A DNA stretch of 64,000 bases, from assembly GCF_011305535.1 (NCBI RefSeq), contig NZ_CP049905.1, positions 3,780,001 through 3,844,000 of the forward strand. Reading direction: 5' to 3'. The DNA comes from Diaphorobacter sp. HDW4B. GTDB taxonomy: Bacteria; Pseudomonadota; Gammaproteobacteria; Burkholderiales; Burkholderiaceae_C. Position numbers and translations under genes: made by a program. Shown here piece by piece: positions 1 through 7,883 of the stretch. Each line of letters starts with the position of its first letter. Position 1 is the stretch's first letter. The notes beneath the pieces are model-generated. The model was not told where the DNA came from, did not search any database, and saw only the letters and a program-made list of their open reading frames with translations.

Positions 1-231
1 TCCGGTGTGAGGTGGTGGTGGGCGCAGCAATCGGTTCGATGCTTGTGATGTGGTTTTGCGAGCCTGTTTTGTGTCAGGGTGTTCTCCTGCGTGGGCGGAA
101 TTTGCATTGATTTACGCTGGGACGCACCTGCAAGGCGCTGTCCTACAGGGATCTTGGCAACCGCCTTCCACACTCCGTCGATCCGTCAGGCATCCCTTGG
201 CGGTTTCAAAATCAACCCTAGGAGTGCGGAC
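1..231. other. Left-edge non-coding stretch
   Basis: I see no convincing gene here. The open frames that cross it have no plausible ribosome binding site and run into the start of the OmpA-domain gene. It probably holds the upstream region of that gene, but I could not pick a clear -35/-10 pair. Its left context is outside the window. Confidence 0.4.
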
Positions 232-1314
232 ATGCTGGACAACCTGATTCGAGAGATTGGTAGCCGCTTTGGTCTGAGCGGGGACCAAGCGAAATCCATC
301 GCGCAGATGCTGCTGGCCTTCGTCACCAACCCATCTTCCGGTGGCATCTCCGGGCTGCTGCAGCGCTTGCGCGGCGATGGTCTGGAGGGCATGGTGCAGA
401 GCTGGCTCGGCAATTCGTCGACCCCGCAAGTGCCCAGCAACGCGCAAGTGGAATCGATGTTCGGCACCGGTGCAGGTGGTGGACTGCTGGCCACCATCGT
501 GTCGCGCCTGGATCTGCCGCGCGACAAGGTGGTGGGCATCGTCGGCGCCCTGCTGCCCAAGCTCATTTCCTATCTGACCCCAGGCGGCTCGGTGCCTTCC
601 GTGCTGCCTGCCGACGTGGCTTCGCTGGCCGAAGGTGGCCGTGGGCTGCTCGGATCGGCCTTGGCGGGAACGGCCGCTGCCGCAAGCGCAGGAGCCGCGA
701 GTGTGTCTTCAGCCGCATCGCAAACGGCTGCGGCCGCTGGCAGCGCAGGTGGTGGATTGGCCAAATGGCTGCCATGGATCATCGGTGCGCTGATCGTCAT
801 CTTCGGCATCAACTACTGCAGCAAGAAAAAACCTGACGCACCAGCGCCCACACCGGCAACCACCTCTGCTCCGGCAGCCGTCACGCCGCCTGCTTCTGTG
901 GAAGCCGCTCCGGCACCGATGCCCGCACCGGCAGCCAGCGAGGCCGCTGTGGGCGTGCCTACCGGTGCTGCGGTGATCGACAGCGTCGCGCAGGATCTGC
1001 CGATGCTGCGCGTGTTCTTCGATTCCGGCAAGACCGATGTAGCGGCCGAGTTTGGCGACAAGTCCAAGGCGCTGGTCGAGTACCTCAAAGCCAATGCTGG
1101 CGCGAAGGCCGTGATCTCCGGCTTCAACGATCCTACGGGCGATCCGGTCAAGAATGCAGAACTGTCCAAGCAGCGTGCGCAGGCGGTGCAGTCCGCACTC
1201 GTGGCAGCGGGCATTGCAGCGGATCGTGCCGTGCTTGAAAAGCCCGCAGAAACCAGCGACACCGGTGCCAACAATGCCGCATCGCGTCGTGTGGATGTCG
1301 TGATCCGCAAGTAA
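232..1314 (+). CDS. OmpA-domain envelope protein with N-terminal DUF937/YidB-like helical region
   Basis: A 360-residue protein that probably links the inner membrane to peptidoglycan. Residues 1-120 are a Gly/Leu-rich helical region resembling DUF937/YidB proteins. An Ala-rich linker follows, then one membrane segment near residues 179-196 (core WIIGALIVIFGI) ending in Cys-Ser-Lys-Lys-Lys, and a Pro/Ala linker. Residues 280-360 form an OmpA-like peptidoglycan-binding domain (FFDSGKTDV near its start, RRVDVVI at its end). I chose this ATG because AGGAG lies 7 bases upstream; the longer frame adds 51 unlikely residues. It is followed by a perfect hairpin shared with the convergent tetR gene. 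The OmpA assignment is firm and the DUF937 part is inference. Confidence 0.8.
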   Translation: MLDNLIREIGSRFGLSGDQAKSIAQMLLAFVTNPSSGGISGLLQRLRGDGLEGMVQSWLGNSSTPQVPSNAQVESMFGTGAGGGLLATIVSRLDLPRDKVVGIVGALLPKLISYLTPGGSVPSVLPADVASLAEGGRGLLGSALAGTAAAASAGAASVSSAASQTAAAAGSAGGGLAKWLPWIIGALIVIFGINYCSKKKPDAPAPTPATTSAPAAVTPPASVEAAPAPMPAPAASEAAVGVPTGAAVIDSVAQDLPMLRVFFDSGKTDVAAEFGDKSKALVEYLKANAGAKAVISGFNDPTGDPVKNAELSKQRAQAVQSALVAAGIAADRAVLEKPAETSDTGANNAASRRVDVVIRK

Positions 1315-1335
1315 CAGTCAGGCGAGCGAGTGAAT

Positions 1336-1371
1336 GACAAGGCCGCCGGGCGCTCGCTCGGCGGCCTTGTC
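1336..1371. terminator. Terminator-like hairpin between convergent genes
   Basis: A perfect 12-bp inverted repeat (GACAAGGCCGCC and GGCGGCCTTGTC) with a 12-base loop sits in the 66-bp gap between the OmpA-domain gene and the convergent tetR gene. The T-run is short, so termination strength is uncertain. Confidence 0.7.
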
Positions 1372-1380
1372 GTTTGTGGA

Positions 1381-1965
1381 TCAGTCGGGCTGGGCAAGCA
1401 ATTCGTTTTTCACCGCGTTCAGCACTTCATTGGCCAGTTGCGGATTGTTGACTGCACGGGCCAGCGTCAGCGCACCGACGGCAGTCGACAACAACATGAT
1501 CGAGCGTGCACGTGCCGGTGCGCCCGAAGCATCATCGGACGGCGTCCAGTCGAAGGACTCGGCCATCTTCTCGATCATCTGCTCGAGCGCTTCGGTGAAA
1601 CCATCTTGCAATGCGTCGCTGCGAGCCACCTCCGCGCCGAGAGAAACCAGCGGGCAGCCGTCGCCCGGATCGTTCAGATGCGCGCGATTCAGATAGCGCT
1701 CGACAAAGCGCTGCTTGAGGTCCTCGTCGGCATGGCGCTTGCGAAAAAGCCGTTTCTCCGATCGCGCGAAGGCGCGTGCCAGCGCCTCGGATGCCAGCGC
1801 CTCCTTCGACGCAAAGTGGGCGTAGAACGCGCCGTGCGTCAAGCCAGCGGCCTGCATGACTTCGGCCACGCCCACACGATCGAAGCCGCGTTCGCGAAAG
1901 AGACGGGCGGCCTCATCCAGAATGCGTTCGCGTTTCTGGGCGGTTTCGTTGGCGGGGTAACGCAT
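1381..1965 (-). CDS. TetR/AcrR-family transcriptional regulator
   Basis: A 194-residue TetR-type repressor. The N-terminal helix-turn-helix spans about residues 10-55 (RERILDEAARLFRERGFD, then GLTHGAFYAHF, the recognition-helix pattern of the family). The C-terminal ligand and dimer region is of TetR_C type, with a CPLVSLGAEVA segment. I took the ATG at MRYPANETAQK; an upstream start would add 24 His/Asp-rich residues and run into the operator. The gene is divergent from the MaoC-like hydratase, and the 121-bp spacer carries two copies of a 14-bp palindrome. Autoregulation and control of the neighbour are therefore likely. The ligand is unknown, possibly an acyl-CoA or related compound. Confidence 0.88.
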   Translation of the reverse strand: MRYPANETAQKRERILDEAARLFRERGFDRVGVAEVMQAAGLTHGAFYAHFASKEALASEALARAFARSEKRLFRKRHADEDLKQRFVERYLNRAHLNDPGDGCPLVSLGAEVARSDALQDGFTEALEQMIEKMAESFDWTPSDDASGAPARARSIMLLSTAVGALTLARAVNNPQLANEVLNAVKNELLAQPD

Positions 1966-2017
1966 GGTGGGCGGTGACGAATGGCGATGCCCTGCAGTGT
2001 AGTGCGGTTCGTCGATG

Positions 2018-2057
2018 GCATGATGATCATCATGCATTGAAGTATGATGGTCATCAT
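2018..2057. promoter_or_regulatory. Tandem palindromic operator between tetR and maoC-like gene
   Basis: GCATGATGATCATCATGC (2018-2035) is a perfect 18-bp palindrome. ATGATGGTCATCAT (2044-2057) repeats its 14-bp core with one central mismatch. The two centres are 24 bp apart, so both sites lie roughly on the same DNA face. The position between a divergent TetR-type regulator and its neighbour is typical of operators of this family. That the local TetR protein binds here is inference. Confidence 0.75.
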
Positions 2058-2086
2058 GAATAACGGAGATTCAGGAGACCACTTTC

Positions 2087-2539
2087 ATGAGCGACAAGCT
2101 ATACCTTGACGACCTCGTCGTCGGTCAAAAATTCAAGAGCCGCGAGTACCTGCTGGACGCCGAGCAGATCATGACCTACGCACGCGAGTTCGATCCGCAG
2201 CCGTTCCACACCGATCCGGAACAGGCCAAGAACACCTTTTTCAAGGGCTTGGCCGCAAGTGGCTGGCACACGGCGTCGATCACCATGAAGCTGGTGGTGG
2301 AGAGCCTGCCGATGTCTGCTGGCGTGATCGGTGCCGGTGTCGAGGAACTGAGCTGGCCGCTGCCGACGAGGCCCGGTGACCGGCTGCATCTCGAATCCGA
2401 GGTGCTGGAAATCATCCCCTCGCGTTCTAGGCCCGAACGCGCCATCGTCCGCATCCGCTGCGAAACCAAGAACCAGAACGGTGACGTGGTGCAGAGCTTC
2501 ATCCCCAAGCTGCTGGCGTTCAAGCGCGGCGCGGCCTGA
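2087..2539 (+). CDS. MaoC-family (R)-specific enoyl-CoA hydratase-like protein
   Basis: A 150-residue single hot-dog-fold protein of the MaoC dehydratase family, which hydrates enoyl-CoA or related acyl thioesters. The hydratase-2 motif is visible near residues 38-50 (FDPQPFHTDP, with Asp and His as the expected catalytic pair), followed by the GLAASGWHT helix. AGGAG precedes the ATG. It is transcribed away from the tetR gene, and its start lies 30 bp beyond the second palindrome, so the TetR protein probably controls it. The physiological substrate cannot be read from the sequence. Confidence 0.85.
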   Translation: MSDKLYLDDLVVGQKFKSREYLLDAEQIMTYAREFDPQPFHTDPEQAKNTFFKGLAASGWHTASITMKLVVESLPMSAGVIGAGVEELSWPLPTRPGDRLHLESEVLEIIPSRSRPERAIVRIRCETKNQNGDVVQSFIPKLLAFKRGAA

Positions 2540-2689
2540 TCGACGGATGCACTGACATCGCTGGCAGGGGCGGCTGCCTTCGCCAATGGGCGCGGCGGGG
2601 CAGCGGCTGCGCGGCTATGCTTGCAGGCTTCGCCGCCATCGTTGTCATCATCGATGTCGGCTGCCTCGTTTCTTGAAGTCTGCCCACCC

Positions 2690-3640
2690 ATGTCCACTGC
2701 TCCGCAAGCCGCCTCCATCCTGACCGAACACGCTTGGCTGTGGGTGCCCGTGGTGCTGTTTGCGGCGCTGGCGCAGACCGTGCGCAACTCGGCGCAGCGC
2801 TCGCTCACGCAGGAGCTGGGAACGCTCTCGGCCACGCTGGTGCGCTTTCTGTATGGCCTGCCGTTCGCGGCCATCTGGCTGTGGCTGCTGTATGTGCTGC
2901 CATCGCAGACGCCGTCGACCCCCCACATGAGCGGTGCCTATTTCGGCTGGATTGCACTGGGCGCGTTCTTTCAGGTGGCGGCGACTGCGGCGTTGCTGCT
3001 CGCGATGAAGGAGCGCAACTTTGCAGTCGCCATCACGCTGTCCAAAACCGAGGTGCTGCAGGTGGCCTTGTTCGGCGCGATTTTTCTGCACGAGCTGCCC
3101 ACGCCTTGGGCGCTGTTTGCCATGGTGCTGGCGACCGTGGGTGTTTTTCTGCTTTCGCTGCCACCGCGCGGGCAACTGTTTTCGCTTTCTGCATGGTTCA
3201 GCAAGTCGGCGATGTACGGCGTCATCTGCGGTGCCTGCTTTGCAATCGCGACCATCGGCTTTCGCGGCGCGGCCATTGAGCTGAACGCCGAAACGCCATG
3301 GCTGTCCGGTGCATGGGGCGTGCTGTTTGCGCAGGCCATGCAGACCATTGGCCTTGGCGCATGGGTGCAGTTCAAGACCGAGCGCGGTCTTGCACCGCTG
3401 TTTCGTGCCTGGAAGATTTCCATGATCGCCGGCTCCATGGGCGCGGCCGCGTCGCTCGCCTGGTTCACTGCCTATGCCATGCAGAGCGCCGCATCGGTAA
3501 GGACCCTCGGCATGGTGGAGGTGGTGTTCAGCTACATCGTCTCGCGCAAGTTTTTCAGCGAATCGTTCTCGCGGCCCGAGAAGATCGGCATCTCGCTGGT
3601 GCTGGTCGGACTGGTGCTGATCTGCTCGCTGGGAAGCTGA
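2690..3640 (+). CDS. EamA/DMT-family transporter
   Basis: A 316-residue inner-membrane protein with about ten hydrophobic segments and two EamA-type halves (about residues 15-150 and 170-310). Members of the drug/metabolite transporter superfamily export small metabolites. I chose the ATG giving MSTAPQAAS; an upstream frame adds 23 residues without a membrane segment. The C-terminal half carries a VVFSYIVSRKFFSE segment resembling the EamA helix around the usual E-x-[LV] motif. The substrate is unknown. It lies 48 bp upstream of dinB on the same strand. Confidence 0.85.
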   Translation: MSTAPQAASILTEHAWLWVPVVLFAALAQTVRNSAQRSLTQELGTLSATLVRFLYGLPFAAIWLWLLYVLPSQTPSTPHMSGAYFGWIALGAFFQVAATAALLLAMKERNFAVAITLSKTEVLQVALFGAIFLHELPTPWALFAMVLATVGVFLLSLPPRGQLFSLSAWFSKSAMYGVICGACFAIATIGFRGAAIELNAETPWLSGAWGVLFAQAMQTIGLGAWVQFKTERGLAPLFRAWKISMIAGSMGAAASLAWFTAYAMQSAASVRTLGMVEVVFSYIVSRKFFSESFSRPEKIGISLVLVGLVLICSLGS

Positions 3641-3688
3641 TTTCCCCTGCGTTGAAAACGCCGCCCCATTGCGGCAACAATAGCGGCT

Positions 3689-4897
3689 GTGCCATCTCCA
3701 GAGCAGCCCATTCGCCGTATCGCCCACCTCGACATGGACGCGTTCTACGCGTCCGTGGAGTTGCTGCGCTATCCGCAATTGAAGGGGCTGCCGGTGGTGA
3801 TTGGCGGCGGGCGACGCTCGGAAGATGATGCGCTGGTCGCCCGGTATGGCGACCGGCTTGACGAGATTCCGGTGGCCGAATTCCCTTTGCTCAAGGACTA
3901 TGTCGGGCGCGGCGTGATCACCACGGCCACCTATGCCGCAAGGCAGTTCGGCGTGGGCTCGGCCATGGGCATGATGAAGGCCGCGCGGCTGTGTCCGCAG
4001 GCCATCATGCTGCCGGTGGATTTCGCGCAATACCGCAAGTTCTCGCGGCAGTTCAAGGACATCATTCTGTCCATCGCCCCGCGCATGGAAGATCGCGGCG
4101 TGGACGAGGTCTACATTGACTTCACCGACGTGCCCGGAGGCCAGCGCGAAGCAGGCAGGGTGCTCGCGCGCCTGATGCAGAAGACGATTCACGATGCGAC
4201 GGGTTTGACCTGCTCGATTGGCGTAGCATCCAACAAGCTGATCGCCAAGATGGCCAGCGAATTCAACAAGCCCAACGGCATCTCCATCGTGCACGAGAGC
4301 GATCTGGAACCCATGATCTGGCCGCTGGCCTGCCGCAAGATCAATGGCGTAGGTCCCAAAGCGGACGCCAGACTCAAGGACCACGGCATAGAAACCATAG
4401 GCCAACTGGCAGCCAAACCCCGCGATTGGCTGATCGCCCACTTCGGCAAAAGCTACGGCGCATGGCTGCACGACACCGCCTGGGGCCGCGACGACCGCCC
4501 GGTGGTGACCGAAAGCGAACCCGTCTCCATGAGCCGCGAAACCACCTTCGACAGCGACCTGCATGCCGTGCACGACAAGGCCGAACTGGGCCGCATCTTC
4601 ACCGAACTCTGCGTGCAAGTGGCGGCCGACCTGAAGCGCAAAGGCTACGCCGGAAAAACCATAGGAATCAAACTGCGTTACGACGATTTCAAAATCGCCA
4701 CACGCGACCAAACCATAGACATCCACACGCAGGATGCCGCAACGATCAGGAAATACGCAGGCCAGTGCTTGAAGCGCGTACCCCTGCAAAAGCGACTTCG
4801 ATTGCTCGGAGTGCGAGTAGGAAACCTGCTCCCACAAGATGAAGTAGAGCAAGCACTAGAAGAAAAGAGAAGCGGCGAAAGCGCGTCGCTTTTCTAA
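3689..4897 (+). CDS. dinB: DNA polymerase IV (Y-family translesion polymerase)
   Basis: A 402-residue error-prone polymerase that bypasses lesions during stalled replication. Visible parts are the N-terminal catalytic motif AHLDMDAFYASVE (first metal-binding Asp), GVDEVYIDFTDV (the second acidic pair, usually SxDE), the fingers and thumb, a helix-hairpin-helix segment (INGVGPKADARLKDHGI), and the little-finger domain. It starts at GTG. Compared with E. coli DinB there is about 30 extra residues after the GGGRR turn (residues 42-70, acidic, containing DRLDEIPVAEF), which I believe occurs in other Burkholderiales. The SxDE motif reads VDE here. No LexA box was obvious in the short upstream gap. 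Confidence 0.93.
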   Translation: MPSPEQPIRRIAHLDMDAFYASVELLRYPQLKGLPVVIGGGRRSEDDALVARYGDRLDEIPVAEFPLLKDYVGRGVITTATYAARQFGVGSAMGMMKAARLCPQAIMLPVDFAQYRKFSRQFKDIILSIAPRMEDRGVDEVYIDFTDVPGGQREAGRVLARLMQKTIHDATGLTCSIGVASNKLIAKMASEFNKPNGISIVHESDLEPMIWPLACRKINGVGPKADARLKDHGIETIGQLAAKPRDWLIAHFGKSYGAWLHDTAWGRDDRPVVTESEPVSMSRETTFDSDLHAVHDKAELGRIFTELCVQVAADLKRKGYAGKTIGIKLRYDDFKIATRDQTIDIHTQDAATIRKYAGQCLKRVPLQKRLRLLGVRVGNLLPQDEVEQALEEKRSGESASLF

Positions 4898-5100
4898 ACA
4901 GGCACGAGCGAAGCGAAGTGCCGTAACCACCTCTTCAAAACTGACTTCCGGCGGTTGTCCGAGCGGAGCGCGCAGCGCGAAGTCGAGTTCTGCCGGAGGT
5001 ATTCAAAGCGATTTTTGGTGACTTTTTGGCGCAAGCAAAAAGTTACTCCGCCGCCGGGCGGAACTCCCGGCCAGCCCAACTCAACCCCTCAGCCGAAGGT
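4898..5100. repeat. Candidate dispersed intergenic repeat downstream of dinB
   Basis: This spacer between convergent dinB and queF has no real gene. It contains short inverted repeats (TCCGGC and GCCGGA about 40 bp apart) and an AT-rich hairpin. Similar spacer sequences, recognisable as spurious proteins of the type VTFxLRQKVTK, are to my recollection scattered through Comamonadaceae genomes. The dispersed status is from memory and cannot be confirmed in this window, which has one copy. Confidence 0.4.
5021..5043. terminator. Bidirectional terminator-like hairpin (dinB / queF)
   Basis: ACTTTTTG and CAAAAAGT form an 8-bp stem around a 7-base loop. The stem itself provides T-runs on both strands. 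It lies between convergent dinB and queF, so it could end transcription from either side. The stem is AT-rich, so it may be weak. Confidence 0.5.
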
Positions 5101-5111
5101 TGAAAAAAGAC

Positions 5112-5963
5112 TCACTGCCGCGCATTCCTCAAATTCTTGGGCAGTGCCTGCGGATGGCTGGTCCGCAGAGGATTGATATCCAACCCACCCCGCCGCGTAT
5201 ACCGCGCATAAACCGACAACTTGATCGGTTTGCACCGAGCCCAGATATCCATGAAGATCCGCTCCACACACTGCTCATGAAACTCGTTGTGATTGCGAAA
5301 ACTCACAATGTATTGGAGCAGCCCCGCCTGATCGATCTGCGCGCCGCTGTAGCTGATCTGCACGCTGCCCCAGTCGGGCTGGCCGGTCACGAGACAATTG
5401 CTTTTCAGCAGATGGCTCACCAGTTCTTCGCTCACGGGCGCTTCATCATGGTTGGCTGTCAGCAGCGAAGGATCGGGCGTGTACTGATCGCATTCGATGT
5501 CGAGGCGGTCCAGCAGCAGGCCGCTCAACTCGCCCATCCGTTCGGTCTCGAAGCCTTCGGCCAGCACCAGTTTCAAACCAATCGTGCGCGGTGCATCGCT
5601 GCCGCGCCAGACGGCTTCGCTCACATCGGCGCGGATGGCGTCGCGCACTTCTTCCACGCTGGTGAAACGGCTGTTGTTGAAGCTGTTGAGGTACAGCTTG
5701 AACGACTTGCTCTCCACGATGTTCGGGCTCTCGCACGGAATGGTGAAGTGCGCGAGCGCCACCTGCGGCTTGCCCTTGGCGTTGAGCCACGAGACTTCAT
5801 ACGCCGTCCACAGATCGGCTCCGAAGAAGGGCGGAGCCTTGTCGTCCACACCGATCTCCTTGCGCTTGGTCTCGCGCGGAATGGGGAAGAGCAGCGTGGC
5901 GTCGTATTGGTCCGCATAGGCGGATGATTTGCCGAGCGGGGATTGTTCTGGGGAGGATGACAT
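5112..5963 (-). CDS. queF: NADPH-dependent 7-cyano-7-deazaguanine reductase
   Basis: A 283-residue bimodular QueF. It reduces preQ0 to preQ1 in the cytoplasm during queuosine tRNA modification. The QueF motif [12 protein letters not shown] is in the N-terminal half, and the catalytic cysteine lies in [15 protein letters not shown] in the C-terminal half. The length matches the E. coli long form (282). I used the ATG giving [13 protein letters not shown] because it aligns with the usual N-terminus; a TTG 33 bases upstream is also possible. It sits 25 bp downstream of the oxygenase gene on the same strand, so the two are probably cotranscribed. Confidence 0.93.
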   Translation of the reverse strand: MSSSPEQSPLGKSSAYADQYDATLLFPIPRETKRKEIGVDDKAPPFFGADLWTAYEVSWLNAKGKPQVALAHFTIPCESPNIVESKSFKLYLNSFNNSRFTSVEEVRDAIRADVSEAVWRGSDAPRTIGLKLVLAEGFETERMGELSGLLLDRLDIECDQYTPDPSLLTANHDEAPVSEELVSHLLKSNCLVTGQPDWGSVQISYSGAQIDQAGLLQYIVSFRNHNEFHEQCVERIFMDIWARCKPIKLSVYARYTRRGGLDINPLRTSHPQALPKNLRNARQ

Positions 5964-5988
5964 TGCAGATAGAAAAAATGGGGAGGGC

Positions 5989-6879
5989 TCAGACAAATTC
6001 GCCTTGCCTGAGCCATTTGGTGGCGATCCACTTTTCGCCCTCGATCACCGGCGAGCCGCCATGCAGCGTCTTGGTGCTGGTGTGCGGACGGTCGTAGCTG
6101 AAGAACACCGCATTGCCCTGGCGCGGACCGACTTCGAGGTGGATGTCGGGAAACACCGTGCCGCCGCCCTTGGTCGGGTTGTTCAGATAGACCACGAGCG
6201 TGCCGACGCGCTGGCCGCCGCGCTTGATGATGGTGGCGGTGCCGGGTTCGGCCGGGTCGAAATAGTCGTAGTGGGGCTTGTATTCCGCGCCGGGACCATA
6301 GTGCAGGATCTGCAGGCCTTCGCCGTTTTCAAGCGGCCAGTTCACGAGCTTGGCGATGCGGGCTTCGAGCTTCTTGACGATCTCGTTTTCGCCGCGCTGA
6401 AAGAACATGCCTTCGCTGGTGCGGCTGGCGTTGACCTCTTCGCCGCCGGTCTTGGTCTCCACCGTCTTGGAGCGCGCCATGCGGGGTTTGGCTTCGCCGA
6501 TCAGCGTTTCGCATTCCTCGCGCGAGAGCAGGTTGCCGAACAGCACGATGCGCGGATTGGCGATTTCCAGCAGCACTTCCACCTGACGATCACCGACATC
6601 GACGAACAGCGGCGACTCTTCAAGCTGCGGCTCGGGAACCGGGGTGGCTGTGGGCAGACCGTTCTGCACGGCGACCGCGTTGAGATGCTCGCGCAGCACG
6701 ACTTCGAGCGCATCGATGGCGACGTCTTCTTTCCAGCCCGAATCGGTCATCGACTTGAGCAGCGAAGGCGCGGCAAAGCCTGCCTGCGCCTGCGCAATGA
6801 TCCACTGGCGCAACTCGGGCGTGATGGGTTGCTGCTGCTTGGTGGCGACGCGGTTCTGGGTGGTCGAAGTGGAAGGCAT
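5989..6879 (-). CDS. 2OG-Fe(II) oxygenase, prolyl 4-hydroxylase family
   Basis: A 296-residue protein whose C-terminal ~190 residues form a P4Hc double-stranded beta-helix oxygenase. Iron ligands are the His and Asp of KPHYDYFDP and the distal His of TLHGGSPV; the Lys in EKWIATKW should bind 2-oxoglutarate. The N-terminal ~90 residues are helical and not typical of the catalytic fold. Bacterial relatives hydroxylate prolines in proteins (EF-Tu has been reported for one Pseudomonas enzyme); the substrate here is unknown. It lies between yaaA (42 bp) and queF (25 bp) on the same strand. Confidence 0.87.
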   Translation of the reverse strand: MPSTSTTQNRVATKQQQPITPELRQWIIAQAQAGFAAPSLLKSMTDSGWKEDVAIDALEVVLREHLNAVAVQNGLPTATPVPEPQLEESPLFVDVGDRQVEVLLEIANPRIVLFGNLLSREECETLIGEAKPRMARSKTVETKTGGEEVNASRTSEGMFFQRGENEIVKKLEARIAKLVNWPLENGEGLQILHYGPGAEYKPHYDYFDPAEPGTATIIKRGGQRVGTLVVYLNNPTKGGGTVFPDIHLEVGPRQGNAVFFSYDRPHTSTKTLHGGSPVIEGEKWIATKWLRQGEFV

Positions 6880-6921
6880 GGTGCTCGGGTTCCTTCGTCT
6901 TGTGTGTGGCGGTTTACTTCC

Positions 6922-7704
6922 TCAATTCTCCGCGAGCTTGCGGCGAAACACCAGCCGCTCGGGCGAGGAGGATGCAGAGTGCAAAGCATAACCTTCGAGA
7001 TCAAAGGCTTCGAGCTGGTGCGGCGTGGTGACGCGGTTCTCGATGGCGTAACGCGCCATGAGCCCACGTGCGCGCTTGGCGTAGAAGCTGATGATCTTGT
7101 ACTGGCCGCTCTTGAAGTCCTCGAACACGCATTCGATCACACGGGCCTTGAGGGTCTTCAGATCCACCGACTTGAAATATTCCTGCGACGCCAGATTGAC
7201 CACGACGGGCGTGGTGTCGGCCTGCAGCCGCTTGTTCAGGTACTCGGCGATGCGCTTGCCCCAGAACTTGTAGAGCGTGCCACCGGCGCTGGTTTCAAGG
7301 CGTGTGCCCATTTCGAGACGATAAGGCTGCATGCGGTCCAGTGGGCGCAGAACGCCGTACAGGCCGCTCAGAATCGCCACATGGTCCTGTGCCCAGGTCA
7401 GTTCATCGGCAGACAGCTTTTGCGCTTGCAGGCCCTCGTACACATCGCCGTTGAATGCCATCACGGCCTGACGCGAATTCTTGGCCGTGAACTTGGGACT
7501 CCAGGCCGCGTAACGCGCCACGTTCAGACCGGCGAGCGTGTCGCTGATGCTCATGAGCGACGCGATTTCCTGCGGCGACTTCTGCTTGAGCACGTCGATC
7601 AGCTTTTGTGAATCGGGCACGAACTGCGGTTGGGTGTGTGCGAGTTCGGGCGGCAGCGGCGTGTCGTAATCCAGCGACTTGGCGGGGGAGAGGAGAAACA
7701 GCAT
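6922..7704 (-). CDS. yaaA: Peroxide stress protein YaaA
   Basis: A 260-residue YaaA/DUF328 protein. The N-terminus [13 protein letters not shown] and the internal [10 protein letters not shown] and [13 protein letters not shown] blocks are diagnostic. In E. coli, YaaA limits intracellular free iron and so Fenton damage during peroxide stress. The length fits the family (about 258). It is downstream of rne on the same strand, but a strong terminator hairpin lies between them, so it probably has its own promoter in the 180-bp gap. The sequence alone says nothing about OxyR control. Confidence 0.93.
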   Translation of the reverse strand: MLFLLSPAKSLDYDTPLPPELAHTQPQFVPDSQKLIDVLKQKSPQEIASLMSISDTLAGLNVARYAAWSPKFTAKNSRQAVMAFNGDVYEGLQAQKLSADELTWAQDHVAILSGLYGVLRPLDRMQPYRLEMGTRLETSAGGTLYKFWGKRIAEYLNKRLQADTTPVVVNLASQEYFKSVDLKTLKARVIECVFEDFKSGQYKIISFYAKRARGLMARYAIENRVTTPHQLEAFDLEGYALHSASSSPERLVFRRKLAEN

Positions 7705-7795
7705 GGCTGCATTTTCGCCTGCAATTGGATTTCGTCACGGCACGACAGGTTGATTCCCTGATCGAGGCATTGCAGCGCGATTTGCACGCACCATG

Positions 7796-7832
7796 AAAAA
7801 CACCCCGACATGCCGCAAGGCGTTCGGGGTGT
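7796..7832 (-). terminator. rne terminator
   Basis: Read on the minus strand, ACACCCCGA and TCGGGGTGT form a 9-bp stem followed directly by a T5 run. It is a standard intrinsic terminator 52 bp past the rne stop codon. Confidence 0.88.
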
Positions 7833-7883
7833 CTGGCTTTGGACCGCCCGGATTGATTGGTTCCGGGCTTCAGCGAGCGCTTT

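Noticed and set aside
2648-4852. Minus-strand open frame of 734 codons across the DMT transporter and dinB
   Set aside because: It covers two well-supported genes and the gap between them, reads as a His/Gly/Arg-rich shadow, and shows no recognisable domain.
5929-7611. Plus-strand frame of 560 codons opposite the oxygenase and yaaA
   Set aside because: Both minus-strand genes have clear motifs. The plus-strand translation is typical antisense of GC-rich genes.
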